Below, piece after piece: positions 19,878 through 29,754 of a stretch of 64,000 bases of DNA; the stretch's first letter is position 1, and every line of letters begins with the position of its first letter. The notes below the pieces were generated by a model. The model saw nothing but the letters and a program-made list of their open reading frames with translations. It was not told the DNA's origin and searched no databases. Location: assembly GCF_001436735.1 (NCBI RefSeq), contig NZ_AYZE01000008.1, positions 1 to 64,000 of the forward strand, in the 5' to 3' direction. The stretch comes from Liquorilactobacillus cacaonum DSM 21116. Its GTDB lineage: Bacteria > Bacillota > Bacilli > Lactobacillales > Lactobacillaceae. A program made the position numbers and the translations under genes.

Positions 19878-21272
19878 TTAATTATTTCTTCTAGATAATT
19901 TTACAACCGCTTCACATCTTGCCGTTTGTGGGAACATATCAATCGACTGAATATAATCCACTTTGTAAACAGTAGCTAATTTTCTTAGGTCCCTTGCTAA
20001 AGTTGATGGATTACAAGACACGTAAACGAATTTTTTTGGCTTACTATCCAAAATTGTTCTTATTAATCTTTCGTCTAATCCTGTTCTTGGAGGATCCACT
20101 ACTAATGCATCTCCAACAAAACCTTCTTTTTTCCAACGTGGAATTAATTCCTCAGCTTTCCCAATTTCATATTTAAAATTATCACGCTTATTTATCTGTG
20201 CATTTAGTTTTGCATCTGAAATTGCATCAGGTGTAATATCCATTCCTCTCACCTTATTTGTATTATCCGCCACAAATAGTCCAATTGTTCCAACTCCACA
20301 ATATGCATCAATTAGCGTCTCATTTTTTTCAAGCGCAAGTGCCTTTTTCACTTCTTTATACATTCTTTCTGTTTGCAAGGGATTCAACTGAAAAAAGGCA
20401 CGTGCTGATAATTTAAACTCAATTCCATCTAATTTCTCAGTGATATAATCATTTCCAGACAAAAGTCTAGTTTCATCTCCCCATATTAAAGAAGTTTTGC
20501 CTTTATTTACATTTTGCATAATCGAAGTGATTTCTGGTAATGTCGCATTAATTTTCTCTAACAACTCTCTTTTTTTCGGAAATTTTTCGGAATTTGTAAT
20601 AAAAACGAGCTGCACTTCACCTGTTGCAAAAGACTCTCTCACAACCAATGTCTTTATAATTCCTGAATTTGCTTTTTCATCATAAATAGGAACTTCTAAC
20701 TCTTCCAAATATTTACAAACCGTTCTCATTACCTTCATAGTCAGTGGTCTTTGCGTACTAAAAGTTGGCAAATCAACTAATTCATGGGTTCCTCTCTTAT
20801 ATAGCCCCGCGATCACTTTCCCTTCTGGGGTCTTTCTAATTTGAAATTGTGCTTTATTTCGATATTCAAAAGGGTGTTCCATTCCAATTGTTGGTAACAA
20901 CTCGTAATTTTTGTATCCTTGCGGCCTAAATTTTTCTAACGACTGAAAAATAACATCTCTTTTAAAATCGAGTTGCTTATTATAATCCAAATGCTCCAAT
21001 TCAATACCACCTACATCGTAACTATCTTTTTTTTCAGTTCGATGCAAACTTTTATTTCGAATTTGGTGTATTTTGGCAATTGCGTACTTACCATTATCCT
21101 CTACAACCTGTGCAACAATAACTTCCTGAGGCAAAGCCCCTTCAACAAAAATGACCTTATGTTTAAAATATCCAATGCCTTCACCATTTATTCCAAGTCT
21201 CTTGATGGTTAACGGAAATCTTTTCCCGGGTTCTAACAATTGATTCTCTATATTATCTTTTTTATATTGCAT
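19878..21272 (-). CDS. rlmD: TrmA-family 23S rRNA (uracil-5-)-methyltransferase
   Basis: A 464-residue enzyme with an N-terminal TRAM-type RNA-binding barrel (LTIKRLGINGEGIGYFKHK) and a C-terminal SAM-dependent domain (DAYCGVGTIGLFVAD near 320). The catalytic loop DPPRTGLDE and the nucleophile motif YVSCNPSTLARDL near 410 are intact. Gram-positive members methylate U747 and/or U1939 of 23S rRNA (RlmCD). The sequence does not tell which position. A GGGAG site precedes the ATG. Confidence 0.92.
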   Translation of the reverse strand: MQYKKDNIENQLLEPGKRFPLTIKRLGINGEGIGYFKHKVIFVEGALPQEVIVAQVVEDNGKYAIAKIHQIRNKSLHRTEKKDSYDVGGIELEHLDYNKQLDFKRDVIFQSLEKFRPQGYKNYELLPTIGMEHPFEYRNKAQFQIRKTPEGKVIAGLYKRGTHELVDLPTFSTQRPLTMKVMRTVCKYLEELEVPIYDEKANSGIIKTLVVRESFATGEVQLVFITNSEKFPKKRELLEKINATLPEITSIMQNVNKGKTSLIWGDETRLLSGNDYITEKLDGIEFKLSARAFFQLNPLQTERMYKEVKKALALEKNETLIDAYCGVGTIGLFVADNTNKVRGMDITPDAISDAKLNAQINKRDNFKYEIGKAEELIPRWKKEGFVGDALVVDPPRTGLDERLIRTILDSKPKKFVYVSCNPSTLARDLRKLATVYKVDYIQSIDMFPQTARCEAVVKLSRRNN

Positions 21273-21374
21273 ATTTCTGCTCCCAAATCACTTTATTATC
21301 ATTTTATTATATCATTACAACTTACATGTTATAAAATATAATATGAAAATAAAAAATAAAAAGGAAACAAAAAA

Positions 21375-22166
21375 ATGTCTAAAATTCTAACAAAGATACA
21401 AGCGCAAAAAAAAGCTGGTCGCTTTAACCTCTTTATAGATGGAAAATACAGCTTTTCTGTTTCAGAAACTGTACTAGTCAATAATAATCTTTACAAAGGA
21501 CAGGAACTCTCTGAGACTTTACTTTCAAAATTAATTGATGCTGATCAATTTTCAAAAATCTATCAAAAAGCATTGAACTATCTAAGCTATCAAATGCGTA
21601 GCGAAAAAGAAGTTACCGACTATTTAAAAAAAGAATTTTCCGATATCTTGTTAATCGCGGAGGTGGTTGAAAAACTTAAAACAAACAAACTTCTCGATGA
21701 TACAAATTTTGCAATGAGTTACGTTCGGACTATGTTAAATATTTCCGACAAGGGATTTACTGTCATAAAAAAAAATCTGCGTGCTAAAGGTATCTCTGAG
21801 CAGAATATTGAAAAAGCAAAAGTTGAATATGAACAAGCTGAAATGACTGACAAATTGGAACTTTTACTTCCAAAATTAATTCACCAATATCGAAATTACC
21901 CTAAAATAATTCGAATACAAAAGGTTAAACAACGACTTATTTCTAAAGGATTTGTAACTGAAGAATTTGAAAACTTGCTTACCAACATCGATTTTGAAGA
22001 TGAAGAACATGAAACTGAACTTTTACTAGATGCTTTAGATAAACTTTGGAATAAATTTTCCAAAAGTCAACTTTCTGCTTCTCAAAAAAAAATAAAAATA
22101 AAGCAAACTCTTTATCGCAAAGGATTTGCTTTAGACAAAATAAACAGTGCTTTGGAAAAAAAATAA
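21375..22166 (+). CDS. recX: Regulatory protein RecX
   Basis: A 263-residue all-helical protein with three RecX repeats (for example YLSYQMRSEKEVTDYLKKEF near 75 and KIKIKQTLYRKGFALDKIN at the C-terminus). RecX binds RecA filaments and limits recombination. recA is not nearby. The stop is one base from the convergent yihY stop, so the two share their 3' ends without a spacer terminator. Confidence 0.93.
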   Translation: MSKILTKIQAQKKAGRFNLFIDGKYSFSVSETVLVNNNLYKGQELSETLLSKLIDADQFSKIYQKALNYLSYQMRSEKEVTDYLKKEFSDILLIAEVVEKLKTNKLLDDTNFAMSYVRTMLNISDKGFTVIKKNLRAKGISEQNIEKAKVEYEQAEMTDKLELLLPKLIHQYRNYPKIIRIQKVKQRLISKGFVTEEFENLLTNIDFEDEEHETELLLDALDKLWNKFSKSQLSASQKKIKIKQTLYRKGFALDKINSALEKK

Positions 22167-22167
22167 G

Positions 22168-23067
22168 TCAGCCTTCATCGACCTTTTTTCTAATATACTC
22201 CTTAATTTTAATTTTTTTTACTTGAATTCCTTTGTAAAAATACTGTTCAAGTGATGCATTAAAAATAGCGCCTATCATTATTACCCAACCTGAATAGTTA
22301 AGCCAAAAAAGTAGAACGATGAACGTACCGATTGTTCCGTAACTCAAAACTGACTTTGCAAAATACCGGACGTAGATAGAAAAACCTTGTGCTAAAATAA
22401 TCCACCCTAAAGTGGCTATAATTGCACCAGGAATAATTAAATGTAAATGTAACTTGGCATTCGGTAAGAAATAATAAATTAAGCTAATTATGAAAAATAA
22501 TCCCATTAATGTAATTGGCCACTTAAATGTACCAAAAATACTCCCTAATTCACTTGGCAATCGAAATATGGGAGTTAAATAGTCAAGGACCGTTTGTCCA
22601 AAACTAAATAATAAAATAATAATTACCATCAAACAAATAAAAATCAACGTTAAAAAAAACGAAATAATTCTTGCAACAATTGCGTTTTCTGATTCCTCAA
22701 CACCATAGGCCTCATTAAAAGCAAGTTTTAGCGCATTAACGCCTCGACTCGTGGCCCACAATGCTACGAGAACACTCACCGAAATTAAGCCACCACTACT
22801 TCGGTCTAAAAAAGAAATAATTAATGGGTACAGAGATTTATATATAGTCGCAGGAACCCCGGATTCCAAATAAGCTAAAACAGTGGTTGCTTTTATATTC
22901 AACATCGGCAAAATATTTCCAATTAGAATTATTGATGGAAATATAGCTAATAAAGAATAGTATGCAATAACTATTGATGCATTATTAATATTGACAAGTG
23001 CAGCCCGCTTTATTGAATCGCTAATAATTTCTTTAATTGCAACGCTGTTAAATTTTCTTTTCTTAAT
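22168..23067 (-). CDS. YihY/virulence factor BrkB family membrane protein, apparent ATT start
   Basis: The reading frame codes for a six-helix inner-membrane protein of the YihY family (formerly called RNase BN). The family N-terminus, including ASIVIAYYSLLAIFPSIIL, lies upstream of the first conventional start (TTG at 22911), so a 247-residue product would lose the first helix. Extending the open frame to the ATT at 23067 gives 299 residues, normal for the family, with a GGGGGAG site six bases upstream (23074-23080). An ATA at 23070 is the other option; no ATG, GTG or TTG fits that site. Function of the family is unclear. Confidence 0.8.
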   Translation of the reverse strand: MKKRKFNSVAIKEIISDSIKRAALVNINNASIVIAYYSLLAIFPSIILIGNILPMLNIKATTVLAYLESGVPATIYKSLYPLIISFLDRSSGGLISVSVLVALWATSRGVNALKLAFNEAYGVEESENAIVARIISFFLTLIFICLMVIIILLFSFGQTVLDYLTPIFRLPSELGSIFGTFKWPITLMGLFFIISLIYYFLPNAKLHLHLIIPGAIIATLGWIILAQGFSIYVRYFAKSVLSYGTIGTFIVLLFWLNYSGWVIMIGAIFNASLEQYFYKGIQVKKIKIKEYIRKKVDEG

Positions 23068-23094
23068 TATTTTCTCCCCCTTTTTTGCATGCTC

Positions 23095-23103
23095 ATTATA
23101 GCA
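23095..23103 (-). promoter_or_regulatory. Extended -10 promoter of yihY
   Basis: TGCTATAAT (23095-23103, minus strand) is a near-perfect extended -10. The -35 region is weak, as is common for this class. It places the transcript start near 23088, giving a leader of about 20 bases that holds the GGGGGAG site and the ATT codon. Confidence 0.7.
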
Positions 23104-23123
23104 CGCTCTAGGAAAGAAACTAA

Positions 23124-23366
23124 TTATTTGCTATTTGTTGTCGACAAAGTACCATTTGGAACGCGCAAGGTACTCCCTGCATTGATTGTACCCGTTGACA
23201 AATTATTAACGTTCATTATTTTAGTGACAGTTGTATTGAATTTATTTGCAATACTTGATAATGTATCACCTGACTCCACAACATAACAAATAATAATTAT
23301 AAAAAATAAAACCGTTATATTCACAAACAACTTTTTGTTTATACCATGTTGCTTTTTTCTAGTCAT
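23124..23366 (-). CDS. Small membrane-anchored LysM protein
   Basis: An 80-residue protein with a basic N-terminus, one hydrophobic helix (about 15-30) and a single LysM domain (VVESGDTLSSIANKFNTTVT to STLRVPNG). I place the start at the ATG at 23366, six bases from a GGGGG site; an ATG at 23372 is too close to that site. LysM binds peptidoglycan, so the protein probably sits at the membrane-wall interface. The LysM closely parallels the one ending the TagH-like protein at 16470. The enzyme or partner it may serve is unknown. Confidence 0.75.
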   Translation of the reverse strand: MTRKKQHGINKKLFVNITVLFFIIIICYVVESGDTLSSIANKFNTTVTKIMNVNNLSTGTINAGSTLRVPNGTLSTTNSK

Positions 23367-23420
23367 TTTCATCCCCCAGTATGTAACCTCAAAATGATTT
23401 CAAAAAAATTCAATGAAAAT

Positions 23421-23453
23421 AAAAAAAAATTCGCCAGAAGCGAATTTTTTTTT
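23421..23453. terminator. Bidirectional-looking intrinsic terminator
   Basis: AATTCGC pairs with GCGAATT around a 5-base loop, inside a run of nine A and a run of ten T (stem with the A/T runs 23421-23434 and 23440-23453). It lies after galU and before the small LysM gene, both leftward. Confidence 0.85.
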
Positions 23454-23466
23454 ACATCTAATTAAT

Positions 23467-24339
23467 CTATTTTAGCTTTTTTGACAATTCCTTAATATAA
23501 GCAATCAAATCATCTTTTACCTCTGGATGTTCGAGTCCAAATTGAATAGAAGTCTTCAAGTACCCAAACTTGTACCCTACATCAAAACGTTCACCTTTAA
23601 ACTCGTGTGCAAAAACACGTTGAATTTTATTAAGACGATCAATCGCATCTGTCAATTGTATTTCATTTCCTGCCCCAGGTTGTTGTGTCTCTAACATTCC
23701 AAAAATTTCAGGAGTCAAAAGATAACGACCGATAATTGCAAGATCACTAGGTGCCTTATCAACCTCTGGCTTTTCAACAAACTGTTTCACATCATATAAT
23801 CCCTTACTTGTCTCAGAACCTGGATCAATTACACCATATTTATTTACCTCTTCATGAGGTACACGCATTACTGCAAGAGTTGACGCATGTGTCTGATCAT
23901 AGCGATCAATCAGTTGCTTTGTCAACGGAACCTTATCGCTCATTAAGTCATCACCAAGCATCACAACAAAAGGTTCATTCCCCACAAAATCTTTTGCCAT
24001 CAAGACTGCATCCCCTAATCCTCGTGGATGCGACTGTCTAATAAAATACAAATTAATGTCCGTTGTCTGTTCAACTAATTTTAATAATTCAGTCTTACCT
24101 TTTTCTTTTAAATTCTGCTCTAATTCAGGAACCGAGTCAAAATGGTCTTCAATAGGACGCTTTCCTTTCCCAGTAACAACCAAAATATCCTCAATTCCAG
24201 ACTTTTTAGCTTCTTCCACAATGTATTGGATTGTTGGCTTATCAATAATTGGCAACATTTCTTTTGCAAGTGCCTTCGTTGCAGGTAAAAAACGAGTTCC
24301 CAACCCAGCGGCAGGAATAACAGCTTTTCTAACTTTCAT
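23467..24339 (-). CDS. galU: UTP-glucose-1-phosphate uridylyltransferase
   Basis: A 290-residue enzyme making UDP-glucose from UTP and glucose-1-phosphate. The nucleotide-binding motif [20 protein letters not shown] is at the N-terminus and the [20 protein letters not shown] segment near 175. I use the ATG at 24339, which follows AAAGGAG; a longer frame starts at 24363 without a ribosome site. UDP-glucose is the likely donor for the glycolipid glycosyltransferases at 4756-6979. It is a single-gene unit. Confidence 0.96.
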   Translation of the reverse strand: MKVRKAVIPAAGLGTRFLPATKALAKEMLPIIDKPTIQYIVEEAKKSGIEDILVVTGKGKRPIEDHFDSVPELEQNLKEKGKTELLKLVEQTTDINLYFIRQSHPRGLGDAVLMAKDFVGNEPFVVMLGDDLMSDKVPLTKQLIDRYDQTHASTLAVMRVPHEEVNKYGVIDPGSETSKGLYDVKQFVEKPEVDKAPSDLAIIGRYLLTPEIFGMLETQQPGAGNEIQLTDAIDRLNKIQRVFAHEFKGERFDVGYKFGYLKTSIQFGLEHPEVKDDLIAYIKELSKKLK

Positions 24340-24449
24340 AAGTACTAGCTCCTTTTTATACACTTTTTATGCCTTACAATAATGCTATTTTTAGTTGCTA
24401 TTTATCCTAGAAACGGGACAACAATATCATTTTATAAAAAAAATTAACA

Positions 24450-25238
24450 TTAATCAAGCAAATATTTTTTGTCAAATTCTAAATCTTGTGAGGTCAAAAT
24501 TTTCGGTCCATCCGTGGTAATAGCAATTGTATGTTCAAATTGACATGATAAACTACCATCCATAGTACGTGCTGTCCAACCGTTAGGATCGTCCATCTCA
24601 GCTTTCCAAGTACCAATGTTAATCATTGGCTCAATTGTAATAGTCATTCCCGGTCTCAATCTAAGACCTTTACCAACTTCACCATAGTGCGGAACATTAG
24701 GACTTTCATGCATTGTTGGCCCAATTCCATGTCCTATAAAATCACGGACATCACCATATCCATTGATATCTTCTGTATAATGCTGAATTGCTGCTCCAAT
24801 GTCACCAATCCGATTACCAACTTGTGCTTGATCAATTCCCAAATATAGCGCCTTTTTGGTAACATTCATTAACTTATCAATTTCAGATGTTGACTTTCCA
24901 ACCACATAACTCCAACATGAATCACTCATCGCCCCATGATAGTTGACAACTGTATCAACTTTAATAAGGTCGCCATCCTTTAGAATTAAACCTTTTCTCG
25001 GAAAGCCATGACAAATTTCATCATTTATACTGACACATGTTGCATATTTATATCCTTCAAATCCAATTTGTTCTGGAATTGCACCTTGATCTTTAAAATA
25101 CTTAAGTGCAAATTTTTCAATCTCCCAACTAGAAATTCCTGGCTTAATGATTTCTCTTAATCCAACATGCATTCCTGCCAAAATGGCACCCGACTTGGCC
25201 ATTTCTCTAATCTCTCGTGGTGACTTCAGTGTAATCAT
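24450..25238 (-). CDS. map: Type I methionine aminopeptidase
   Basis: A 262-residue metalloprotease that removes the initiator Met from nascent proteins. Metal ligands are in KVDTVVNYHGAMSDSCW (two Asp), FIGHGIGPTMHESP (His) and TIEPMINIG (Glu), with a late Glu in QFEHTIAITTDG. A GGAGGC site precedes the ATG. The map gene is convergent neither with galU nor the flavodoxin; it is divergent from the latter. Confidence 0.96.
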   Translation of the reverse strand: MITLKSPREIREMAKSGAILAGMHVGLREIIKPGISSWEIEKFALKYFKDQGAIPEQIGFEGYKYATCVSINDEICHGFPRKGLILKDGDLIKVDTVVNYHGAMSDSCWSYVVGKSTSEIDKLMNVTKKALYLGIDQAQVGNRIGDIGAAIQHYTEDINGYGDVRDFIGHGIGPTMHESPNVPHYGEVGKGLRLRPGMTITIEPMINIGTWKAEMDDPNGWTARTMDGSLSCQFEHTIAITTDGPKILTSQDLEFDKKYLLD

Positions 25239-25372
25239 TATTTTATGCCTCCAATTTAATTTACAAGTTTTATTATATCCTAAATTTAGAATAATGTTGC
25301 AATTACTTTATTTGTAACTATAAAGTTCTGTTATAATGTCATATAGATAATCATGAAAGAAGGTCTACATTG

Positions 25373-25825
25373 ATGACTAAAGCAAAAGTAGTATTTGCAT
25401 CAATCACAGGAAATAATGAAGATATTGCAGACATTGTCACAAAAAAATTAGAGGAACTTGGAATTACTGTGGATATTGAAGAAATTTCACAATGTGATCC
25501 GTCCGATTTTGAGAATGTTGACCTTTGCATCGTTGTACCTTATACATATGATGAAGGTGCTCTTCCTGATGAAGGTATTGATTTTTTTGAAGATTTGGAA
25601 GATCTTGATTTAACAGGTAAATTGTATGGTGTTGCTGGGTCTGGTGATACTTTTTATGGTACGGATTATTGTGTTGCTGTTGATAAATTTGAAGAGGCTT
25701 TTGAAAAAACTGGTGCTACAAAAGGGGCAACTAGTGTAAAAATAAATCTTGCCCCTGATACCGAAGAAGCAATAGAAAAATTGAATGTTTTTGTAAACGA
25801 ATTAGTTGAAAAGGCCAAAAAATAA
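25373..25825 (+). CDS. Flavodoxin
   Basis: A 150-residue short-chain flavodoxin. The FMN phosphate loop ASITGNNEDIA is at the N-terminus and the ring-binding loops VVPYTYDEGALPDEG and GVAGSGDTFYGTDYC follow. It would carry single electrons for reductases such as IspG/IspH-type or nucleotide reductase systems; the partner is not indicated. The ATG at 25373 is used; a TTG three bases upstream is possible. A 42-base gap separates it from the YfhO gene. Confidence 0.92.
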   Translation: MTKAKVVFASITGNNEDIADIVTKKLEELGITVDIEEISQCDPSDFENVDLCIVVPYTYDEGALPDEGIDFFEDLEDLDLTGKLYGVAGSGDTFYGTDYCVAVDKFEEAFEKTGATKGATSVKINLAPDTEEAIEKLNVFVNELVEKAKK

Positions 25826-25867
25826 TTACTTTTTTGGAATTGATTCTCAATCTTTAGGAGGTTTTTT

Positions 25868-28693
25868 TTGACATTTTCATTTGCTAAGAAAAATAACTTA
25901 TATTTATATTTGCAATATACTGCAATTTTTGCCATTGTTGGTTTTTTTGTGTATGGCACATATTTTGTTACTGGTCATTCACTAATTTGGCATTTAGATG
26001 GTGCTCAACAGCATCTCCCTTTATTAGAAGAATTCAGAAAAATTCTTCTAAATATCTTAAAGCATCCCTTTTCTTCTTGGCCGCAATGGTCCTTTAAATT
26101 AGGATTAGGTGGCGATATTTTCCAAATTAATGCTTATTATGTGACTGGTGATATTTTCAATTACTTGGTCCTATTGTTCCCAGCTTCAAAAATTGTTTTT
26201 GCATACCAATTTTTGATTATTTTGCGGCTATACTGTGTCGGTATAATCTTTTGTTACTTCGCATCTCACTTTTCTTTTAAGAATTCTATAATCTTAGCTG
26301 GTGCAGTTGTTTATCTATTTAATGCTTTTTTACTTTATGCTAATATTGCACAACCTTTTTTTGCAATTCCGTTCATGATTTTTCCATTATTAATATTGGG
26401 AGTTGAACGCGTTCTTCAACAAAAATCAATTGTACCTCTAACAGCTTCTTTTTCTTGGATGTTATTTAATAATTTTTATTTTGCCTATATCCTGGGTTTT
26501 GGTACACTATTGTACCTGATTTTGCGCTACTTAACAGCTTATCGAAAAAAAATTCCCGTACTAAAAACAATTTTCAGATTAGGAATTAGTACTATTAGTT
26601 CTATTTTAATAACCTCAGTTTTATGGATACCTGAATTATTCGCTGTTCTTTCCTCAACTCGTAGTAATGCTCCTTTTGCAAATGGTTTGAAACTATACCC
26701 ATTTTACTATTATCTAGCCCTACCTTCACAGTTGATTAACGGCGGTAACCGTAATTTTTATTTTTGGAGTGCTCTAGGATTCGCTAGTATAACTTTTTTT
26801 TCAATCGTTTTTGTTATTTTAAAAAGAAAAAATTATCCACTTCTTGCTATAAGTTTTGGCTTAGGTTTTGTTATGCTCCTTTTCCCTCAATTTGGTGCTT
26901 TTTTCAATGGACTTACATCTCCATCCAATCGCTGGACATTAATGTTATCTTTACCAATTTCAATTTCTGTTTGCGTACTTATCGCGCAAATTGAAGTGTT
27001 AACTCGTAAAACAAAGGTAATTATGACATGTTCCCTTTTCGTCTATAGTCTTTGGATTTTTATAACCTATTTTTTCCAAAATGATGAAAAACTTTTTATT
27101 CCGATGGCTTTTTTATTTATCAGTTATGGTTTTTTGATGTATTTTTCTGGAGATGGGAAAATACATTCTCAATCTGCTTTCCTTGCATTAATCATACTAA
27201 ACGTTATTTTTAATGCAGTTTATTTTGAAGCTCCCTACAATGGTGGTTACTCAAACGAAATGCTGCCAATAAAAGGATTTGAAAAACTTGTCAAGACAAG
27301 ATATGCGGGACTAGAAAATGATTTAAAAATGACTGATAGTTATCGAGTATCAACTATCAGCCAAAATTATAATCTTGGAACTGGCTTTCATATGTACAAT
27401 GCTCAACCAAATAAATTAAATTCGATTACATCCTATTATTCATTACAAAATATAAATATCGGAAATTTTGCTCAAAAAATGCAAAATTCTCAGTATGAGG
27501 CAAATATTCCAATCAGCCAATTTAGTGATCGAACTATTCTCGAAAACTTTTTAGGTGTTCGCTATATTTTTGCCCAAATCAACCAGAAAAACTCAAAAAA
27601 AATCCCTTCTGATTATCTGCCTGAGAAAGCATCTCTATACTTAAATAACAATTCAACTACTCAAACTATTCGTTATAAAACAACTGAAGCTTTCCCACTT
27701 ATTTATTGGCAAAATACTGTAATTGATTCTAAACAGTATAAAAATATGACTACAACTGCCAAAGAACGAGCTTTAGCTACCGGTGTATATGTAAATAATG
27801 CAGTCGCAAAAAAATACAAAAAAGCAGAATTCAAAAATGAGACACTCAACGTCCCATATTATATAATCTCTAGCCATGGTAATATTATAAACACCGCTGA
27901 CTTAAAACATTTAGATAGTACTGAAACCTACAAGATTGTTATAAAAAATGCTGAGAATTATAAAAATAATGAATTGCATATTGAATTAAACAATATTAAA
28001 TATTATCCTTTATCTTTAAACAATCAAATTCAGATCGAGCAAAATAAACAATCTATCCTAACTTCAAATGAAATTATTAATAATAATGATAATTACAATT
28101 ACTATCGTTATCTTAGATATCATATTCTGAATGGATCTCCAGATAATAGTTTTAGTATAAAATTAACATCTAGTCTTGGAACAGAAAGTATTTCCCAACC
28201 AAAACAATCTGAACTGTCATTTTATAAAACAGTAAATTCAGGCTTATTGAATATGGGATATTTCACTTCAACACCTACAAATTTTAATCTATCCTTATCA
28301 AAACTTGGCAACTATCATTTCAAGCTCAAAATTGTTGCTGAAAAATTAGGAAAAAAATACAGTAATGAAGTTGGTAAAATTCAAAAAAACCGCTTATCAT
28401 CACTAAAGTTTACTCAAAATAATATTACAGGATCAATTCGAACAACTAAAAAAGGGATTTTGACCTCCTCAATTCCTTTTTCAAAAGGCTGGAGTATCTA
28501 CGATAATGGAGAAAAAATTAAGACAATCAAAACTAATGTTGGCTTCTTGGGTGCTCAACTTCCTAAGGGTGTTCATCATATTAGATTTATCTATCGTACA
28601 CCGGGGCTCAAGATTGGCTTAATCTTAAGTATAATTAGTGTATTTTTAGTGTTTGTAACGTCAATTTCATTTCTTGTAATCAAAAAAAGATAA
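25868..28693 (+). CDS. YfhO family polytopic membrane protein (GT-C type)
   Basis: A 941-residue protein with about twelve hydrophobic segments in the first 460 residues, a large extracellular domain (about 480-900) and a final transmembrane helix. The early loop GHSLIWHLDGAQQHLPLLEE, with its acidic pair, is a YfhO hallmark. YfhO proteins are GT-C glycosyltransferase-like and decorate lipoteichoic or wall teichoic acid with sugars from a lipid carrier. The TTG start follows AGGAGG. A lipid-linked sugar donor synthase (CsbB-like) is not next to it; GtrA at 46758 is a possible flippase partner elsewhere in the window. Confidence 0.88.
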   Translation: MTFSFAKKNNLYLYLQYTAIFAIVGFFVYGTYFVTGHSLIWHLDGAQQHLPLLEEFRKILLNILKHPFSSWPQWSFKLGLGGDIFQINAYYVTGDIFNYLVLLFPASKIVFAYQFLIILRLYCVGIIFCYFASHFSFKNSIILAGAVVYLFNAFLLYANIAQPFFAIPFMIFPLLILGVERVLQQKSIVPLTASFSWMLFNNFYFAYILGFGTLLYLILRYLTAYRKKIPVLKTIFRLGISTISSILITSVLWIPELFAVLSSTRSNAPFANGLKLYPFYYYLALPSQLINGGNRNFYFWSALGFASITFFSIVFVILKRKNYPLLAISFGLGFVMLLFPQFGAFFNGLTSPSNRWTLMLSLPISISVCVLIAQIEVLTRKTKVIMTCSLFVYSLWIFITYFFQNDEKLFIPMAFLFISYGFLMYFSGDGKIHSQSAFLALIILNVIFNAVYFEAPYNGGYSNEMLPIKGFEKLVKTRYAGLENDLKMTDSYRVSTISQNYNLGTGFHMYNAQPNKLNSITSYYSLQNINIGNFAQKMQNSQYEANIPISQFSDRTILENFLGVRYIFAQINQKNSKKIPSDYLPEKASLYLNNNSTTQTIRYKTTEAFPLIYWQNTVIDSKQYKNMTTTAKERALATGVYVNNAVAKKYKKAEFKNETLNVPYYIISSHGNIINTADLKHLDSTETYKIVIKNAENYKNNELHIELNNIKYYPLSLNNQIQIEQNKQSILTSNEIINNNDNYNYYRYLRYHILNGSPDNSFSIKLTSSLGTESISQPKQSELSFYKTVNSGLLNMGYFTSTPTNFNLSLSKLGNYHFKLKIVAEKLGKKYSNEVGKIQKNRLSSLKFTQNNITGSIRTTKKGILTSSIPFSKGWSIYDNGEKIKTIKTNVGFLGAQLPKGVHHIRFIYRTPGLKIGLILSIISVFLVFVTSISFLVIKKR

Positions 28694-28708
28694 TAAAGGA
28701 GTTTTACT

Positions 28709-29641
28709 ATGGACAAAATACTATTACTAGGTGACCTAGTCTCACAGGCAAAACAAAAAATATTAGATTTAGGTTATTCATTTGATGTATTACCTAACGC
28801 ACAAAGCTTCGATCAACTCCCAAAAGACAATTATTCATTATACAAAGGAATCATTGTCCGTAATATCGAACAAGTTGATCCACGTTTCATTACAGAACTC
28901 CCTAATTTACAAGTTATCGCGCGAAATGGTGCTGGAACAGATAATGTACCTATTGAATTAGCAACGAAAAATAATATCTGGGTTACCAATACACCTGGTG
29001 CTAATGCACAAGCTGTTGCTGAACATGCACTTGCCCTTGTAATGTATCTTCTCAAAGATTTTGGTGATAATAAAATGTCACAAAAAAACTCACTATCTCT
29101 TGCAATTGGCTCTGAATTAAATAAAAAAACGGTGGGTATCGTTGGATGGGGATTTATTGGAAAAAAATTTGCCGAGATAATGGTAGCTTTAGGAGCCAAA
29201 GTTATTTATTATAATCGGTCCACTAGAAGCTCACAATTTGCAAAACAAGTTAGCCTTGAGGAACTGTTTTCAAAAAGCGATATTATCTCACTCCATATTC
29301 CAGTAACTCCGGAAACAAAATATATGATTAGTGCTGATTTAATCAAAAAAGCCTCGAAAAAACCGATTTTAATTAATACAAGCCGTGGAGAGTTAGTAGA
29401 AAATAAAGTTCTGCTTGATGCCCTCAATTTAGGTTTTATTAAAGCAATTGGACTTGATGTATATGATAATGATGCGTTATCTCTTTCAAAACTTCTCACA
29501 GATAAAAGAGTAATTATTACAAATCACTCTGCAGCACTAACAACTGAAAGCCTTGAAGCAATGGCATTTGGTGCGATTCTTAATGTTGATGCTACCATTA
29601 AGAATGGTAAACCACTCAATCCTGTCAATCTAATAAATTAA
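28709..29641 (+). CDS. D-isomer 2-hydroxyacid dehydrogenase (SerA-like, no ACT domain)
   Basis: A 310-residue NAD-dependent dehydrogenase. The nucleotide fold GIVGWGFIGKKFAEIM is near residue 140; the substrate Arg in NTSRGELVE and the His in ITNHSAALTTE are in place. It resembles phosphoglycerate dehydrogenase catalytic cores but lacks the regulatory ACT domain, so it may reduce a different 2-keto acid. It follows yfhO by 15 bases with an AAAGGAG site, suggesting one transcript, and is closed by a strong terminator. Confidence 0.85.
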   Translation: MDKILLLGDLVSQAKQKILDLGYSFDVLPNAQSFDQLPKDNYSLYKGIIVRNIEQVDPRFITELPNLQVIARNGAGTDNVPIELATKNNIWVTNTPGANAQAVAEHALALVMYLLKDFGDNKMSQKNSLSLAIGSELNKKTVGIVGWGFIGKKFAEIMVALGAKVIYYNRSTRSSQFAKQVSLEELFSKSDIISLHIPVTPETKYMISADLIKKASKKPILINTSRGELVENKVLLDALNLGFIKAIGLDVYDNDALSLSKLLTDKRVIITNHSAALTTESLEAMAFGAILNVDATIKNGKPLNPVNLIN

Positions 29642-29649
29642 TATTAAAA

Positions 29650-29700
29650 TAAGGGTATATGGAAAAGTTAAATTTACTTTACCATATACCCTTATTTTAT
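29650..29700 (+). terminator. Intrinsic terminator after the 2-hydroxyacid dehydrogenase
   Basis: A 19-bp stem with one mismatch (29650-29668 with 29676-29694) is followed by TTTTAT. The stem is symmetrical enough to serve the convergent DUF1054 gene as well. Confidence 0.88.
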
Positions 29701-29754
29701 ATTTCAACTATTAATTGCCAACTTAAATAATTCATGTCAACAACAAAATTTTGA

